Positions 1-14,572 of a stretch of 64,000 nucleotides of DNA are shown here, in pieces. A program made the translations under genes and the position numbers. Under the pieces are notes generated by a model that did not search any database, had not been told where the DNA came from, and saw only the letters and a program-made list of their open reading frames with translations. Source of the stretch: Amblyomma americanum (lineage: Eukaryota; Arthropoda; Arachnida; Ixodida; Ixodidae); contig NC_135505.1 in assembly GCF_052857255.1 (NCBI RefSeq), positions 136,456,356-136,520,355 of the forward strand. The letters run 5' to 3'. How positions within the stretch are numbered: position 1 is the stretch's first letter; each line of letters begins with the position of its first letter.

Positions 1-1877
1 GCGTCTCGGTAGTGTCCTTTCGAAAAGAAAAATAAAAACAGAGGGTATGGGGAACAAAAATGTGCCCCCATTAAAACTTGTCTTTTCTTTCTCTACAAGA
101 ACTGGCCTAGCCACTGGGTGTAACCACGACGTGCTTGAAACCATGCGGCGTTGAAGACGATTTTTTTCCCATCACCAAACCACCACCATGCTGAAGATGC
201 TGTTGAGAAAAGAAGCATAGGTTTCGTGCAGCATGATTGGCTGTGCCATCCTGAGTCAACAGTCGACGTTCCGTCCTCTACCGTTGTTTCCATAAAGGCT
301 TGCAAGCACTTAGCAGTTCTAATGGTTTCTACAGCTCTTCTACACCAGCTATCAGAACAGCTTGCAGATATGTTGCCCATGCTGCAATGTGCCAGTGTTC
401 TTATTACCACTTGTAGATTAACAACCGCCCCACGTATGAAAAGGCAGGGAGATCAGGACAATCATCCCTCAAAGCGACTGGCAGTTTCATGCACAAAGAC
501 CCAACCAGACCCAACCAAAGTCTCTCACAGTTCTTGCATAAACATAACACCATTCGCTATAGGCCCCTATCGTGTGAGCCTGAAACAGGATGTTACTCCA
601 ATGTTACCCCTTGAGAATGGAGTTTCATGCTCGAAAACCCTCTTCGTGGAACATTTAACCACCTAGACAGAGTTAACTACCATGCATAACTGAAAAAAAG
701 AAAAAACAGCGAATTAGAGGCAAAATTTACAGCAACTCCAGAGGGCTGATGCTTTCATAAGGAAACACAATAAGAACATTAGAAAAACCAAAGATTAAAA
801 GTGAACAGGGCAAATGACACCCAAATTCAGGCTAACAGAGAATAAGAGTATTGCTACTATTTCATTCCAAACGTTAAAATTTCACAGAAGTAGACTGAAA
901 ACTGGACCACTCACTTAAGAATATTTTTATTTGAATTAAACCTGGCCTTATTTCAATACTTAGCCTGAATTTCATGGAACATGGTTTAAAACCTTAACAC
1001 AAGTGATATAGCCAAGAAATGAAGAAAAAAAAAAACCTTTGGCACTAACCTTACGACAAGCTGTAACCAATGACGATTCCATTGTATACAATAATACAAG
1101 AGTAAGGTAAACCCATGTCTTTGATGCCAAGTGTATTTTGTCCATAAAACTCCCTACACATGTATTTTGCAGTGTTTACTATAAGCAGCCTGTACTGATT
1201 TCAATGACAATTGGGAAGAAAGTACAATGCCAGTGCCTTCACTTTGTTGAATGTGCTGCTTGTAGACTAACACATATGCAACACATAATACTACAATGCT
1301 TATGAAAAAAAAAAGTGCAAATTGTAAAAATGTGAATGGAATGCCCACTAAACATTCAACAAAGGCAACAGACATTCTCTAGCCAATTTTCAACTGCCAT
1401 TGGCACAGAACAAAATGAAATCAATCAAAATTTTAAAATCAATGAAGTGACGGATTTCTTGCTGAAAACTGATGCACAATTACTTTTTATTGAGGAGCAA
1501 ATGAAGTGTAAATTCAGGGTAATGTGTAATCAAGTAAAAGCAATCAAAGCAAGCTCGCTAGTCCATATATCCGCACCTTAGTAGCCTTCTGAATGTGCTG
1601 TTGAGGATGCTGTACATTAAGCAGCTGTCAAAAGTTATTAGGACATGACTAATAGCATAAATATTTAATACTTTTGCATCAAGAATACAAATGTTGAGAG
1701 TTAGTATTGCACTGCATTATTAACTCACTCAGAATTAGGCCGAATATATATACAAGGTCACATTTTTAAACTAATACTGTGTCTTATAAACCTATAATTG
1801 CAGGTGCATACCTCCCTGCTTCCCATGCACATGTTCATGTAACAGGCTCAGGTGAGACAGGAGAGGAACATTCTTGC
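1..1877. other. TTC7 intron 2 (partial), no further exon recognised
   Basis: AT-rich sequence downstream of TTC7 exon 2 on the minus strand. I looked for a continuation of the N-terminal TTC7 region and found no exon with matching phase and sequence. Open frames near 93-666 on either strand have no recognisable product. Intron 2 therefore probably runs past the window edge. Confidence 0.5.
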
Positions 1878-4800
1878 CTTGGATCCATGCTCGGTGAAGC
1901 AGTTGTTGAGGTAGCGTTTGGCTTCTGTCAGGCCGGTCTTGGCCTTGTTGATGTTGGCCTCTGTGGGAGGGTGCTCCTCCAGGAACTGTTCCAACTTGCT
2001 CTCACCGATGAAGAAGCTAGCCATGGCCTCTGCACAGCAAGGTCCGCAGATTCATGAAACAAGGGCCGACAGTCGTGAATTCTCGCCTTGAACGATCATC
2101 TACGCAGACACAACATGTATGGCGATGAAAATAACAAGAAAATGCTCCCGCCTTCAACAAAAACAAGAAAGTGTGGTTGGGTCAAATGAAAGCTCTGAAA
2201 TTCCAGCCTTTCATTGTTACTAAAGCCATTACTTGTAGAAATGTAAAAGAATGGTGAAGTTAATTGACAGGGATATTATAAATGTATAATTAAAATGAGC
2301 AAATTTTATCGACAGAATAAAGAAAAGTATAAAGACACACACAAGCGCATGTATAATAAACCATCATTAGCGACATTCAGTATCATTCCAGCACTTGCTG
2401 ATGCAGCAGCACGCTTGTTGAAACTTTGGGTTGTTTTGCTGGCATTCTTAGCTTTTTTAACGAGCAGCCTTAGACCATGCCTTCTGCCTCTTTTAAAGCC
2501 ACTCCGAGTTTCACAAAAATATTCTGGACCACACTTGTGTAATAAAATGAGAATTTAGTAAGTTTTTACGATCATGAACAAAAGCTATTTGGATTTGAAC
2601 AGTCTGGAATGCACAGCATTTGTAGCCCTTAAAAGTGGCATAGAGGACAAGTTGACGTTGTTGGTGTAGTATCAACTGATTACTGCATTCTAATGATATT
2701 ACTCTCACAAAGGTCAAAAAGTGAAATACATGTGTTGCCACTATAGGCCTCAAGAGAGCTCTTTTTAGTGCAGATTCCAGAGGTTAGACAACACCACTGC
2801 CCTTCAAAATGGTGACCTTTTTGGTGTATGTGTCACAAGTTTGAATCGAGTGGCATGAAAATATTTAAATATAATTTTTTCTGCCATAAGTTCTTAATTT
2901 TGCTGCCTGGCAGGTACAAACATACCTAGATAACACCACAGAATATATTTTCACTAAGAAAAAATTTTTATGGAGTTGGTGTCAAGTCCCTTTAAGGAGG
3001 TAACTTGGCCTTTAGAAAATTAAAATTTTAAAAATGTATTCACATGAAATTTTCGGACCACGTTAGAAATAATTTTATGACTACTCTCACAAAACTTTGC
3101 AGCTCTATCCCTTGAAAATTGTTTTCTGATATATATTTCCTCCGAATCTTGGGAAAAGGCTGCATAGTTAATAACATGTCGTATAAAGCTGCTCCAACAT
3201 TCACTGCATTCCTACTGGCGTGCTGCAGGTCAAGACATTTTTAGAGTTTTTTTTGTACAAAGCACAAGTTTTGGTTTCAAATTTTTGTGATTGAGTGTTT
3301 CTTAACGTGTTTAGAGTGACAAAAAAATTTCACACGACATTTAAAATTTAAAAATGTGAAAACCAGAAAATGTCTTGACCTGTACTATGCTTCTAAAAGT
3401 GCAACAAAACAAGCGGGGCCAAAACAGATAAAACAGTCGGGAAGAAATCTGCTCCGCAAGGTATCTAAGCAGAACGCTGTAACGGAGAAAAACAGCTATT
3501 GTTTAAACATTTCCCTGCAATGCAGAGCCGCCACGGTTCACGGGAATTTTTTTAGATTACGTCCCAGTCAATTTCAGCAATGAAAATTTGGGGCAGCATA
3601 AAAAAAATGAGGCATACATACGGATGCAACAGTTCAAAAAATCTATTTTCTGACCATTTCTTTTTAGATTTCAAAGACGCGTCCTGCCAAGCAACCTGGA
3701 TGGGATTTTCTCTGACGCCATTTCACAAAAATTACCGCTGAAGAGAGTATTATCTGTTTGTTCCAATGCTTTGCATAAACACATGCAATAAGAAAAGTAG
3801 GTCGGCAATAATTAAAAGAATTTAGCTTTAAGCAATCAAAAAGCTATGAAATATTTTTTTTAATGTTTCATGGTGTTACCAACCATTAAGCCTACATTGG
3901 ATGGTGGTGACACATGCAGAAAATTTGTGCTCTCCATGAGATACTGCTAATTATTGAAGCTTCTCTACAAGCTTTTAGCTGGAACTAAAACTTCACTTCA
4001 GTCACGGTTCTTTTTATGATTTTCCTATCCTCACAGCACTACAAGTGTACCAGAAGGCATAGAGGCAGCGTGAAGTACAGCACCCAGTCATTAGCCAACG
4101 ATGCTTCAACATGCAGGGCCTTCATCATTTTCATTTCTGTGGACAAGCTTATGGACGTGCTTTTTTCACTTGTCCACTTTAACTGGCCACTAAGGATCGT
4201 TTCACTTTCTGCAGCGACACACAAATGTTACACTAAAGCAATGGGAGCCCATGACAGTCACAATGTATGTATAAAACACAGGAGAGGCTGAGAAAGAATG
4301 TTACAGAAGCCCTTTAATTAAGTGTTTTTCCTCTCTTTAAGAAAAAAAATTGGAAATATTTTACTTATTCAAAGCAAAGTACAACAGGTGTGATAGTTGT
4401 TAATTTTTTTTCTTTTGGCAGAACTACTTACAATAAAGCATTGTTGAAAAGCTGCTTTAATGGATGTCATCAGCACTTTTTTTTTTTTTAATGCGAGAGC
4501 ATTACTTGGCTCACTGCGCAAAAACCTCGCCGCCATCAGAAACCCCTGGCCAAAACGAGCACACAAATGACGTCATCAACCCTCCTGGAGCAATAGGCCG
4601 CCGGCCCCAAAGCGCGGATGAGGTGTCCACTAACTCAGGGAGCCAGCTATGCGCCTCTTTCCTCAAAATCAAAGGAGATGAGCAAAGGAAAGGCTCATAA
4701 CTGGCTCAATTTGTAGGTAGACGCCACCGCCTACTCACAGCGCGATTGAGGTGTACTAATCCGGTGAGGTACTAATTGAGGTGTACTAATCCGGTACTAA

Positions 4801-5817
4801 TCCAGTTACACTTGATCTCGCATTTTTACTCTGTCATGAACAGACTCGCCCTGTCGAAGGTAGTTCTTAGATCACTGACAGCATATGTGTATTTATGCAT
4901 TTATCTGTGAGGAAAACAAGGCAGACATCAAGAAGCACTACAAGCGATTTTTTTTCTTTTTCGTATCGTAAAGGGAGGAAAACAAGAACATAAAGAGAAA
5001 CCGCCGCCTTTAAGCATGCCAATTTCTCTAACCACATTACTAATTAATGAATTAAATCAGGAATGAGACGTCAATTAGACCCACTTTCCAAAGTATGAAT
5101 GAAATTTCCTACCACTCGCACCTTTGTAATAGTTTTACGGCTCGGCGCAAACATGTTCGTTAAGTAAGAACGTAGCCATGAGAACGTCATAAACATTTCA
5201 ATAGAGGGGAGGGGGCGTGGCCTTCAATTTGCGTAATTAAAAGAAAATGAACAGAACTTGATGCGACTGCCAGCAAATTAATTTCGAACACAGCTGGTTT
5301 GAATAAGTTACGCAGTCATGAAAAAAAAGGTGACTTTTTCTGCGCTGCCGGTGAGTTTATGACGGCAGTGTACCCGAGCTTGAAATGAGAGGTGACTACA
5401 CTTAGCAGGAAAGTTGATCGGGTTTCGCTTTAGCATTGTCGGTGAAGAAATTATGAACGCTTCACTGATTACACAAAATTGCTGCGCAGTAATTGTTGAT
5501 AGGTTTGTACGGGCTTTTCCTTCACATTGCATCTGTAACTAAGCATATACTCAAAAGAGAAGGCTACGATCGTCGTAAACATTGATGACATTTTTTTTTC
5601 CTCGGGTTCTCCAGCACACATACAAGTGGGGTGGACCGCACGATCGCGAGCTTTGGCGCTGATAGGAAGCGTTGGAAAACAGACCTGACTGAGGCCCGGT
5701 GCCCCTCTGCATAAGCTGCTCAGCGAGCTCCTGTATTTTCTTCCAGTTGGACTCATCTCGGCACTTGAAGATGTCATTTTCGAGCCTATTCGTTCCTTTC
5801 GCTGCCTTGCCGGCCAT
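1878..5817 (-). CDS. TTC7: TTC7-family protein (TTC7A/B-like), first two coding exons, gene continues past window start
   Basis: Exon 1 is 5817-5685 (ATG to phase 1, donor GTCTGT). Exon 2 is 2029-1878, after a CAG acceptor, and the two join in frame. Exon 1 encodes a short N-terminus with RLENDIFKCRDESNWKKI. Exon 2 encodes IGESKLEQFLEEHPPTEAN and then LTEAKRYLNNCFTEHGSK. Both match the N-terminal pattern of TTC7A/B in order: an RLE...CR..W..I stretch, then GE.KLEQ.L.EHP. TTC7 is known as a TPR scaffold that, with FAM126 and EFR3, brings PI4KIIIalpha to the plasma membrane. The TPR-rich remainder is not in the window. Exon 2 ends AAG|GCAAGA, a GC-type donor; I see no suitable GT donor there. 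Intron 1 is about 3.65 kb. The gene is divergent from NSA2. Identity rests on pattern recall, not a search. Confidence 0.78.
2790..2900. repeat. Dispersed repeat, TTCAAAATGGTG family, copy 1
   Basis: The order TTCAAAATGGTGACC, then GTCACAAGTTTGAATC, then GGCATGAAAATATTTAAAT recurs in diverged form at 34.93-35.25 kb, 42.2-42.76 kb and 44.9-45.17 kb. This is an unnamed interspersed repeat inside TTC7 intron 1. The rest of 2030-5684 is AT-rich intron in which I recognise only this copy and the element at 4490. Confidence 0.4.
4490..4824. mobile_element. MITE-like element with AATGCGAGA terminal inverted repeats
   Basis: The ends are AATGCGAGAGCATTAC on the left and TTGATCTCGCATT on the right, giving a 9-bp terminal inverted repeat. 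The interior is GC-richer than its surroundings. It carries a short tandem array of GAGGTGTACTAATCCGGT units near 4748-4804. No transposase is visible and no clean target duplication can be read next to the T-runs. It lies in TTC7 intron 1. Confidence 0.5.
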
Positions 5818-7012
5818 TTTGAGGCGCGGCTGTGCCTACACACGCAAGAGCATGACAGGAAAGTTGTTGAAAATGTTACGTAAAAGCTTCTTTACTTAAT
5901 TATTATTTTCAATAATATTATCATTGCAGTTATTGTAATAAAATGTTTTGTGTATAACTTATTATATATTGATTATGCTGCTCACTTCGCGTTTTAAGTT
6001 GCCCCTGCGGTCACATTTTTGCGTCCCCGTGCGCAAATCAGTCTTTTCTCCTCAATGGCGGTGTGACGTAAAGGCGAACGCTGTAAGTGTCTCTGAACTT
6101 TTGCCCTAAATGTGTTAGTTTAAAGAATTTTAAACGCTCAGTGGTGATTGTAATTCGATTAGGAATTCAGGGGTAGTCATGAAGTATTTATTGCGGAGCT
6201 CTGTTTAGAACTTTTTTCACGAAACACGTCAAACTTTGACTGGAACGCTAGGACTAGTGCTCGCGCAAGCCTTGCCTCGTGCATCGCTTTGGTTTCGTAG
6301 GACGCATAAGCGTTAACAGTGATTGGCCTTGTGAGTTTTGTGTTCTCAGTAACGATTTGAAACGATTCTTACTTGCGGCGCTAGTTTTTTTGCGGAGTTT
6401 GAATGCCGTACTCTTCAGCAACGTGGTGTAGTGCCGGCTCCTTGAATGCCATGTGTGCATTCTCGATTATGGCACTCGTGTCAAAGCAGTCTGCTCTGTC
6501 TGTCTTATTTGGTTTTCTATTACACCTTGTTTGTGCGCTTCGGTTAATGCTATTCGAGAGTCGTGTTTGCTGCGTTTTTTGCGCCGCCTTTGCTGCCAAG
6601 TTTTTGGGACTCTGCTTACAAAACCGTAGCGTTCGCCTGCGGCCTCGGCCCCTGACACGACCGTATTGTAAAACCTGACACGGCGTTTTGACTTAATTGG
6701 TTTCCTCATAACTTGAAGCCGCGATTGGCTTGTGCCGGTTTCGGAGACAAGCGGGCGCGGCTTGGCTTGACCAGGGGCTTGTTTTGGACGCGCGGGGTCC
6801 TAACTCCTGGCAAAAGGGCGCGCGCCTGATATCCTAGCGTTAACGGTGGAAAGAGATTCTAAGGGAACGCCTGTTGTCCCTTCGCAGGTGACTGGATTTC
6901 GGGAACGCAGAGTCCCGCGCCCCTGGGGCACAAAAAAAACTTGGCAGCAAACGTTGCAGTAATCGTTAAAAGATTTCGTCTGCGGTGAGCAGACGACCGC
7001 CACAGCAGCAGC
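5818..7012. promoter_or_regulatory. Divergent TTC7 / NSA2 promoter and 5' UTR interval
   Basis: This 1.2-kb interval lies between the TTC7 start codon (minus) and the NSA2 start codon (plus). The NSA2-proximal half becomes GC- and CpG-rich (for example GCGGGCGCGG near 6750 and GGGCGCGCGCC near 6825), as expected of a housekeeping promoter. A GTCCCTTCGCAG near 6884-6896 could be a 3' splice site of a 5' UTR intron of NSA2. No TATA box is obvious. Transcription start sites cannot be fixed from sequence alone. Confidence 0.45.
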
Positions 7013-7795
7013 ATGCCGCAGAACGAGCACATTGAGCTTCACCGGCGCCGTTACGGCTACCGGCTCGACCACCACGAGCGGCTACGCAAGCGGCTCGGCC
7101 GCAAGCCGCACGAAGATGCGGAGAAGGCCAAGACCACCCGGGGCCTCAAGGCCAAGATGCTGACCAAGAAGCGCTACTCGGAGAAGGTGCAGATGAAGAA
7201 GACGCTCAAGATGCACGAAGAGAAACTGACCAAGCAGCGAGGACCGGAGGCCGCTGCCCAGGGAGCTGTCCCCGTCTACCTGTTGGACCGTGAGAACCAG
7301 TCCAGGGCCAAGGTCCTGTCCAACATGATCAAGCAGAAGCGAAAAGAGAAGGCCGGCAAGTGGGACGTGCCCATTCCCAAGGTTCGGGGCATTGGAGACG
7401 CCGAGGCATTCAGGGTGATCAAGACGGGCAAGCGCAAGAAGAAAGCGTGGAAGAGGATGGTGACCAAAGTGACTTTCGTGGGTGAGGGCTTCACGCGCAA
7501 GCCGCCCAAGTTTGAGCGCTTCATCAGGCCGATGGCCCTGCGGTTCAAGAAGGCCCATGTGACGCACCCGGAGCTGAAGGCAACCTTCTGCCTGCCGATC
7601 ATTGGTGTGAAGAAGAACCCGAGCTCACCGCTCTACTCTCAGCTGGGGGTGATCACGAAAGGCACGGTGATTGAGGTGAACGTTAGCGAACTGGGTCTGG
7701 TCACGCAGGGTGGCAAGGTGGTTTGGGGGAAGTATGCCCAAGTGACCAACAATCCGGAGAACGATGGGTGCATAAACGCTGTTCTGCTGGTGTAA
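7013..7795 (+). CDS. NSA2: Ribosome biogenesis protein NSA2 homolog
   Basis: One uninterrupted 260-codon frame that I recognise along its whole length as NSA2 (TINP1), a nucleolar factor of 60S pre-ribosome maturation. Length equals the usual animal length of 260. The N-terminus is highly basic ([17 protein letters not shown], then Lys/Arg-rich helices to about residue 130). The C-terminal half carries the eS8-like beta fold ([20 protein letters not shown] and the [20 protein letters not shown] end). The start codon sits in a good context (AGCAGCATG) and the N-terminal block matches the family. The coding region has no intron. The stop codon shares its last base with AATAAA (7795-7800), so the 3' UTR must be very short. 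RPS27A follows on the same strand. Confidence 0.96.
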   Translation: MPQNEHIELHRRRYGYRLDHHERLRKRLGRKPHEDAEKAKTTRGLKAKMLTKKRYSEKVQMKKTLKMHEEKLTKQRGPEAAAQGAVPVYLLDRENQSRAKVLSNMIKQKRKEKAGKWDVPIPKVRGIGDAEAFRVIKTGKRKKKAWKRMVTKVTFVGEGFTRKPPKFERFIRPMALRFKKAHVTHPELKATFCLPIIGVKKNPSSPLYSQLGVITKGTVIEVNVSELGLVTQGGKVVWGKYAQVTNNPENDGCINAVLLV

Positions 7796-7800
7796 ATAAA
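7795..7800 (+). terminator. NSA2 poly(A) signal overlapping the stop codon
   Basis: AATAAA begins on the last A of the TAA stop. Cleavage about 15-25 nt downstream would give a 3' UTR of only a few tens of bases. Confidence 0.7.
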
Positions 7801-7950
7801 GAGGAGTTTGTGCGTTTAACCCTGGTTGGTGACTTTTCTTTGTGAAAGCCCGCTGGTAGCCAGAGGGCATTCACATTTCATTGAACGCTTCCTCTCCCTG
7901 CAGTTCGATTCACTGTCTCACCACTTCTTTCCCTTTCATTGCAGGTCGCC

Positions 7951-11366
<3,416 letters not shown>

Positions 11367-11398
11367 GCACCATGGCCACCCGCGCTGCAGCGTGTAAA

Positions 11399-11404
11399 AA
11401 TAAA
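11399..11404 (+). terminator. RPS27A poly(A) signal
   Basis: AATAAA lies 33 nt after the RPS27A stop codon, giving the short 3' UTR typical of ribosomal protein mRNAs. Confidence 0.8.
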
Positions 11405-13544
11405 GGCGCACAGGAAAAAAAATGGACTTCTTGTTTCATGTGTCGCCTTAGTACTTACTACATGTAGCTAAACACCCAGCTCCGTAGTTAGGGCACTGTA
11501 CTGCTGATCGCGAGGATGCAGGTTATATCCCAGCCGCGGCCGGCACATTTCGATGGAAGGTGCCTGCATGCGGTGTGATGTCGCTTTGGGACACACCTCA
11601 TGAACTTCTGTTTGGTATGCAGTTTTTTAATGGCTGCCATCATGATTCTATGCAAGAATTTCCAAAGCTTCTGAATAGGTTGCCCTATGTAGACGAATCT
11701 CCGTTAGGGTGAGGCAGTAGTGGAACTGCTGCGCCAAATCAGAAATCCTGCTACAAAATAGATTTTTTGCCTACTTTTGCGCCACGTCTGCGCCAAAGCG
11801 CCGCTGAATAACTCTGCCGAGATCAAAACCGAAATTCACTGTCGCGGAACCCGACATCTACCGGCAACACTGTTCAAAACCTGTGCTGATTGGAAGAAAA
11901 TGGCGCGAAGAAAGTGTCCATCTTCATCCATGCTGGTCATCGCAGCTCACGACGTCTCCGCCCTGATGGATGAGTTTAGTCTTTGTGTCTCAGAAGATAT
12001 TAGCCAGATAACCCGAACGACTTGACTTCGGCAAAAATTTTTCGAACTCAAGCAAGACGATGGGGCTCGAAAATATCCCTTGTTGCCAGCACTCGTAAAA
12101 GCACTTCTGTGCCTCTCGCAGAGAGGGCGATCGTCCTTTTCAATACAAACTGTAAATGGGCTTAGGTCTGGAATGGCATATTCCCAGCGTTTGGGCCGAA
12201 ATCCAGCTGCCATTCCTATGACACGACGATTAATCAGAGCGCTGAAAGTATCGTGGAAGTGAAGACTGCAGTGGTTTGAGGCAGATGCAGCAGAAGAGAC
12301 ACGTGCAAAACAAGTAAAAGAAGGCTGATGTGCTGGACAAAGACACCCAGAAAAGAGGTCAGAATGAAGAGAAGGTACTGGAAAAGATCAGGCTGGCCAG
12401 GAATATGATCACCAATGCTGAGCTGCTTTTCGCAAAAGGCGTCAAGTCTAAAAATTTTGCAGATGTTGCAAGCCCTTCTGAAGAATGGACAGGAAAGGCT
12501 CGCAGCGGCGCTGTCTGAGCTGGAGTCATCAAAGATAGAAAAGAAATAGTACCGTAAATTTGCAGTTCTAAGAATGGTATAATTTTTTTATAGCTTTGTT
12601 GCATATCTCGTTATGTCGTCCATCTGAATAAAAACGGCTTTATTTTTAGCAAAATCTCCTGTTTGCATATTTTTGCAGCTTTTTAAGGAAAGAACAGAAT
12701 TTAGACTGAATTTGGGATTGAAGCTTGTTTTTGCATGGCTATGGTCGTCATAAACACCTGAGCAATTGAGTGTTCCAGAAATAAAACAAGCTTTCTTTAT
12801 TTAAGTGCTTCGAGACATGAAATTTTGCTAAGAAACAGTTTTTTTTTCCTCCTACAAAAGCTCAAATATCTGCTACAACATGCCATTTTTCCTGCTACAA
12901 AACTTGAAATTGCTGCTACAAGAAGCCAGTTGTCAGTTCCACCACTGGGGTGAGGGTGTACCTCCAAAAATTAACTTGGTTGGAGTTGGTCATCTTTCTA
13001 CTAAATTACATTTCCCAACCAGACAGACTTCCATCACGTTTTTTGAGCCTGTTAGGGTTCATTTTGCCCGATTCGTTTTGTTGCTCTTTGCGGAGTGGTA
13101 TATAGGGAAATGTAACGTGTTCCGTGAAGTGCTCATGCTGGTACTGCGTTGGTTAGTAACCGCTGCCTTTGTGCTCCCTTCGTACAGTAGGTTAATCGGC
13201 TTTTTGATGTGAAAGAGGTGGTCTGCAATGATCAAATGGATTCACTATAAAGTAAATGTCGCGACACGCCATGGATGGATGGATGGATGGATACGGCTGA
13301 ACCTTTTACATCGGGCGGTGGCTCAAGCCACCTAGCCATGTCTTGTGAAATTTTACTTCTATGCGACACGCACGCCACGCGGTGCTGTAGTCTTCCTGTG
13401 TGTTCAATTTACCGCTTTCCTTTTAAAGACGCGTGATGTACTCGCATGTGTGGCCGTTGTTCGGCACATTGTGCCTCGTGTTTATTTTTTTTTATAAACT
13501 CAACGGCCTTAACCAAGACAACAAATTGTGAATTTTTGAGTGCT
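11405..13544. other. Intergenic stretch between RPS27A and a SINE
   Basis: Besides the decayed transposase-like frames at 12.06-12.55 kb it holds an ATGG tetranucleotide run at 13271-13292. That run is followed by CGGGCGGTGGCTCAAGCCAC, a motif pair I take to be the end of another interspersed element. No other gene is supported. Confidence 0.5.
12059..12550 (+). pseudogene. Decayed transposase-like C-terminal fragment (possibly hAT-type)
   Basis: Three broken frames read as one decayed protein. The order is KYPLLPALVKALLCLSQ near 12070-12120, then IPMTRRLIRALKVSWK near 12212-12261, then a charged helical stretch (EEKVLEKIRLARNMITNAEL) at 12366-12430. After a frame change it ends in LLKNGQERLAAALSELESSK and a stop near 12549. 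The PLLP.LVKALLCLS stretch resembles the C-terminal dimerisation block of hAT-like transposases and their relatives, by pattern only. Stops and frameshifts between blocks mark it as dead. An AATAAA follows at 12627-12632. Confidence 0.4.
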
Positions 13545-13735
13545 GTGCGATGTCAGTGCACGTTAAAGATCCCCAGGTGATCGAAATTATTCCTCAGCCT
13601 TCCACTACGGCACCTCTTCTTTCACCCCCTCCTTTATTCCTCCACTTTCGGCGCGGTTCAGGTGTCCAACGATATATGAGGAAGATACTGCGCCATTTAC
13701 TTTCCCACAAACCAATTATTATTATTATTATTATT
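13545..13735 (+). mobile_element. tRNA-type SINE, 3' part, with (ATT)n tail
   Basis: It contains the body motifs GTGCACGTTAAAGATCCCCA, GCACCTCTTCTTTCACCCC, GGCGCGGTTCAGGTGTCC and CTGCGCCATTTACTTTCCC, and ends in (ATT)n. The same body occurs in reverse orientation at 48.2, 48.9 and 50.2 kb, where it joins a tRNA-like head. The head is missing here. It lies about 120 bp upstream of the GON7-like start codon, so it may contribute promoter sequence. Confidence 0.75.
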
Positions 13736-13854
13736 CGATTGCAAACTAATCCTTGGTGTGTTCGAAATTTGCAAACGAGCGCTTCCGGTGCATCTCTTTG
13801 CGTCATCGAGCCGGACGCTGGGCTGGAGGGGCGTCGCAACCGAACGTGACACAC

Positions 13855-14211
13855 ATGGCAAACATGGCGACCTCCGTACTAATCGAGGTGTTTGCGAAGT
13901 CCGAACCACTCAAGCGCATTTCCAAGTCCTTCAACATTTCTACCGACGCAAAAGTACACCTGGCGCAACTCAGCAAAGCTGTCGCTGCCGCCCAGAAAGA
14001 CGTGAATGCGTACCTAACTGAGTTAGTTGACGAACGCACGTCTGGCGCCGGCGATCTGGAGGCTGATAATGGTAAAAACCGACGAAAAATTATGATGAAA
14101 GTCGAGATTTTTGTGACATTGTTGTGGTCATTCCTTCCTCCCCGTTCTTTCCTAGATGACGAGGACGACACTGATGACGCACCAGTGAAGAAAAAAGCAA
14201 AGAAGTCCTGA
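13855..14211 (+). CDS. GON7-like small acidic protein (EKC/KEOPS subunit candidate)
   Basis: Two exons, 13855-14071 and 14156-14211, join in frame across an 84-bp GT-AG intron (acceptor CTTTCCTAG). The product is about 90 residues. A mostly helical first half contains LAQLSKAVAAAQKDVNAYL, followed by an acidic tail (DDEDDTDD) and a basic end (KKKAKKS). Size, a central amphipathic helix and an acidic tail with a basic C-terminus resemble metazoan GON7, the small disordered KEOPS subunit in tRNA t6A synthesis. The match is by pattern and is tentative. The ATG at 13864 has a better context (AAAC before ATGG) than the one at 13855, so the true start may be three codons later. An AATAAA lies at 14373-14378. 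Confidence 0.5.
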   Translation: MANMATSVLIEVFAKSEPLKRISKSFNISTDAKVHLAQLSKAVAAAQKDVNAYLTELVDERTSGAGDLEADNGKNRRKIMMKVEIFVTLLWSFLPPRSFLDDEDDTDDAPVKKKAKKS

Positions 14212-14265
14212 CAGTTGATAGTCAGCTCTGTGTTCGTTATTCTTCACCCTGTGTGTGTATGTATG
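14212..14265 (+). repeat. Foldback-family arm in the 3' UTR of the GON7-like gene
   Basis: CAGTTGATAGTCAGCT followed by CTGTGTTCGTTATTCTTCA matches the right arm of the foldback at 15.4-15.6 kb (CAGTTGATAGTCAGCTGTGT...TTCATCC). The element starts immediately after the stop codon, so it forms the start of the 3' UTR. Confidence 0.6.
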
Positions 14266-14372
14266 TGCCATGTTTACTGAGGTGAAGAAGAAGAAGCTCT
14301 GCATGTGCACCTCTTCGCAAATTCGTACCTGCACATTATGTAAAAAAGTTCATCTTGTGTCAATTCCCCCAA

Positions 14373-14378
14373 AATAAA
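14373..14378 (+). terminator. Poly(A) signal of the GON7-like gene
   Basis: AATAAA about 160 nt after the stop codon, on the same strand. Confidence 0.65.
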
Positions 14379-14572
14379 ACTTCACATCATCACCATTTGT
14401 TTTGTGCCCGTTATCTTTTGTGATGGACTTTTAGCCGCGCCACTTCTGAAAACAGGCAGTTTAAATGTAGGACTTTGCACACTCGGCATAAAACGGTATC
14501 GTATGAATGATCACAGCCACGCGAGTTGTTCACAAGTGTAAGGCGAGAGCGTTGATGCGGCATTCCGAGGTC

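Noticed and set aside
151..666. 171-codon plus-strand frame and a 105-codon minus-strand frame near the left edge
   Set aside because: The plus frame does not begin with ATG. Neither shows a family pattern or splice context.
1779..2057. 92-codon plus-strand frame
   Set aside because: Antisense to TTC7 exon 2, which fits TTC7 in phase and sequence.
7082..7567. 161-codon open frame on the minus strand
   Set aside because: It is the antisense shadow of the NSA2 coding region, which is conserved along its whole length on the plus strand.
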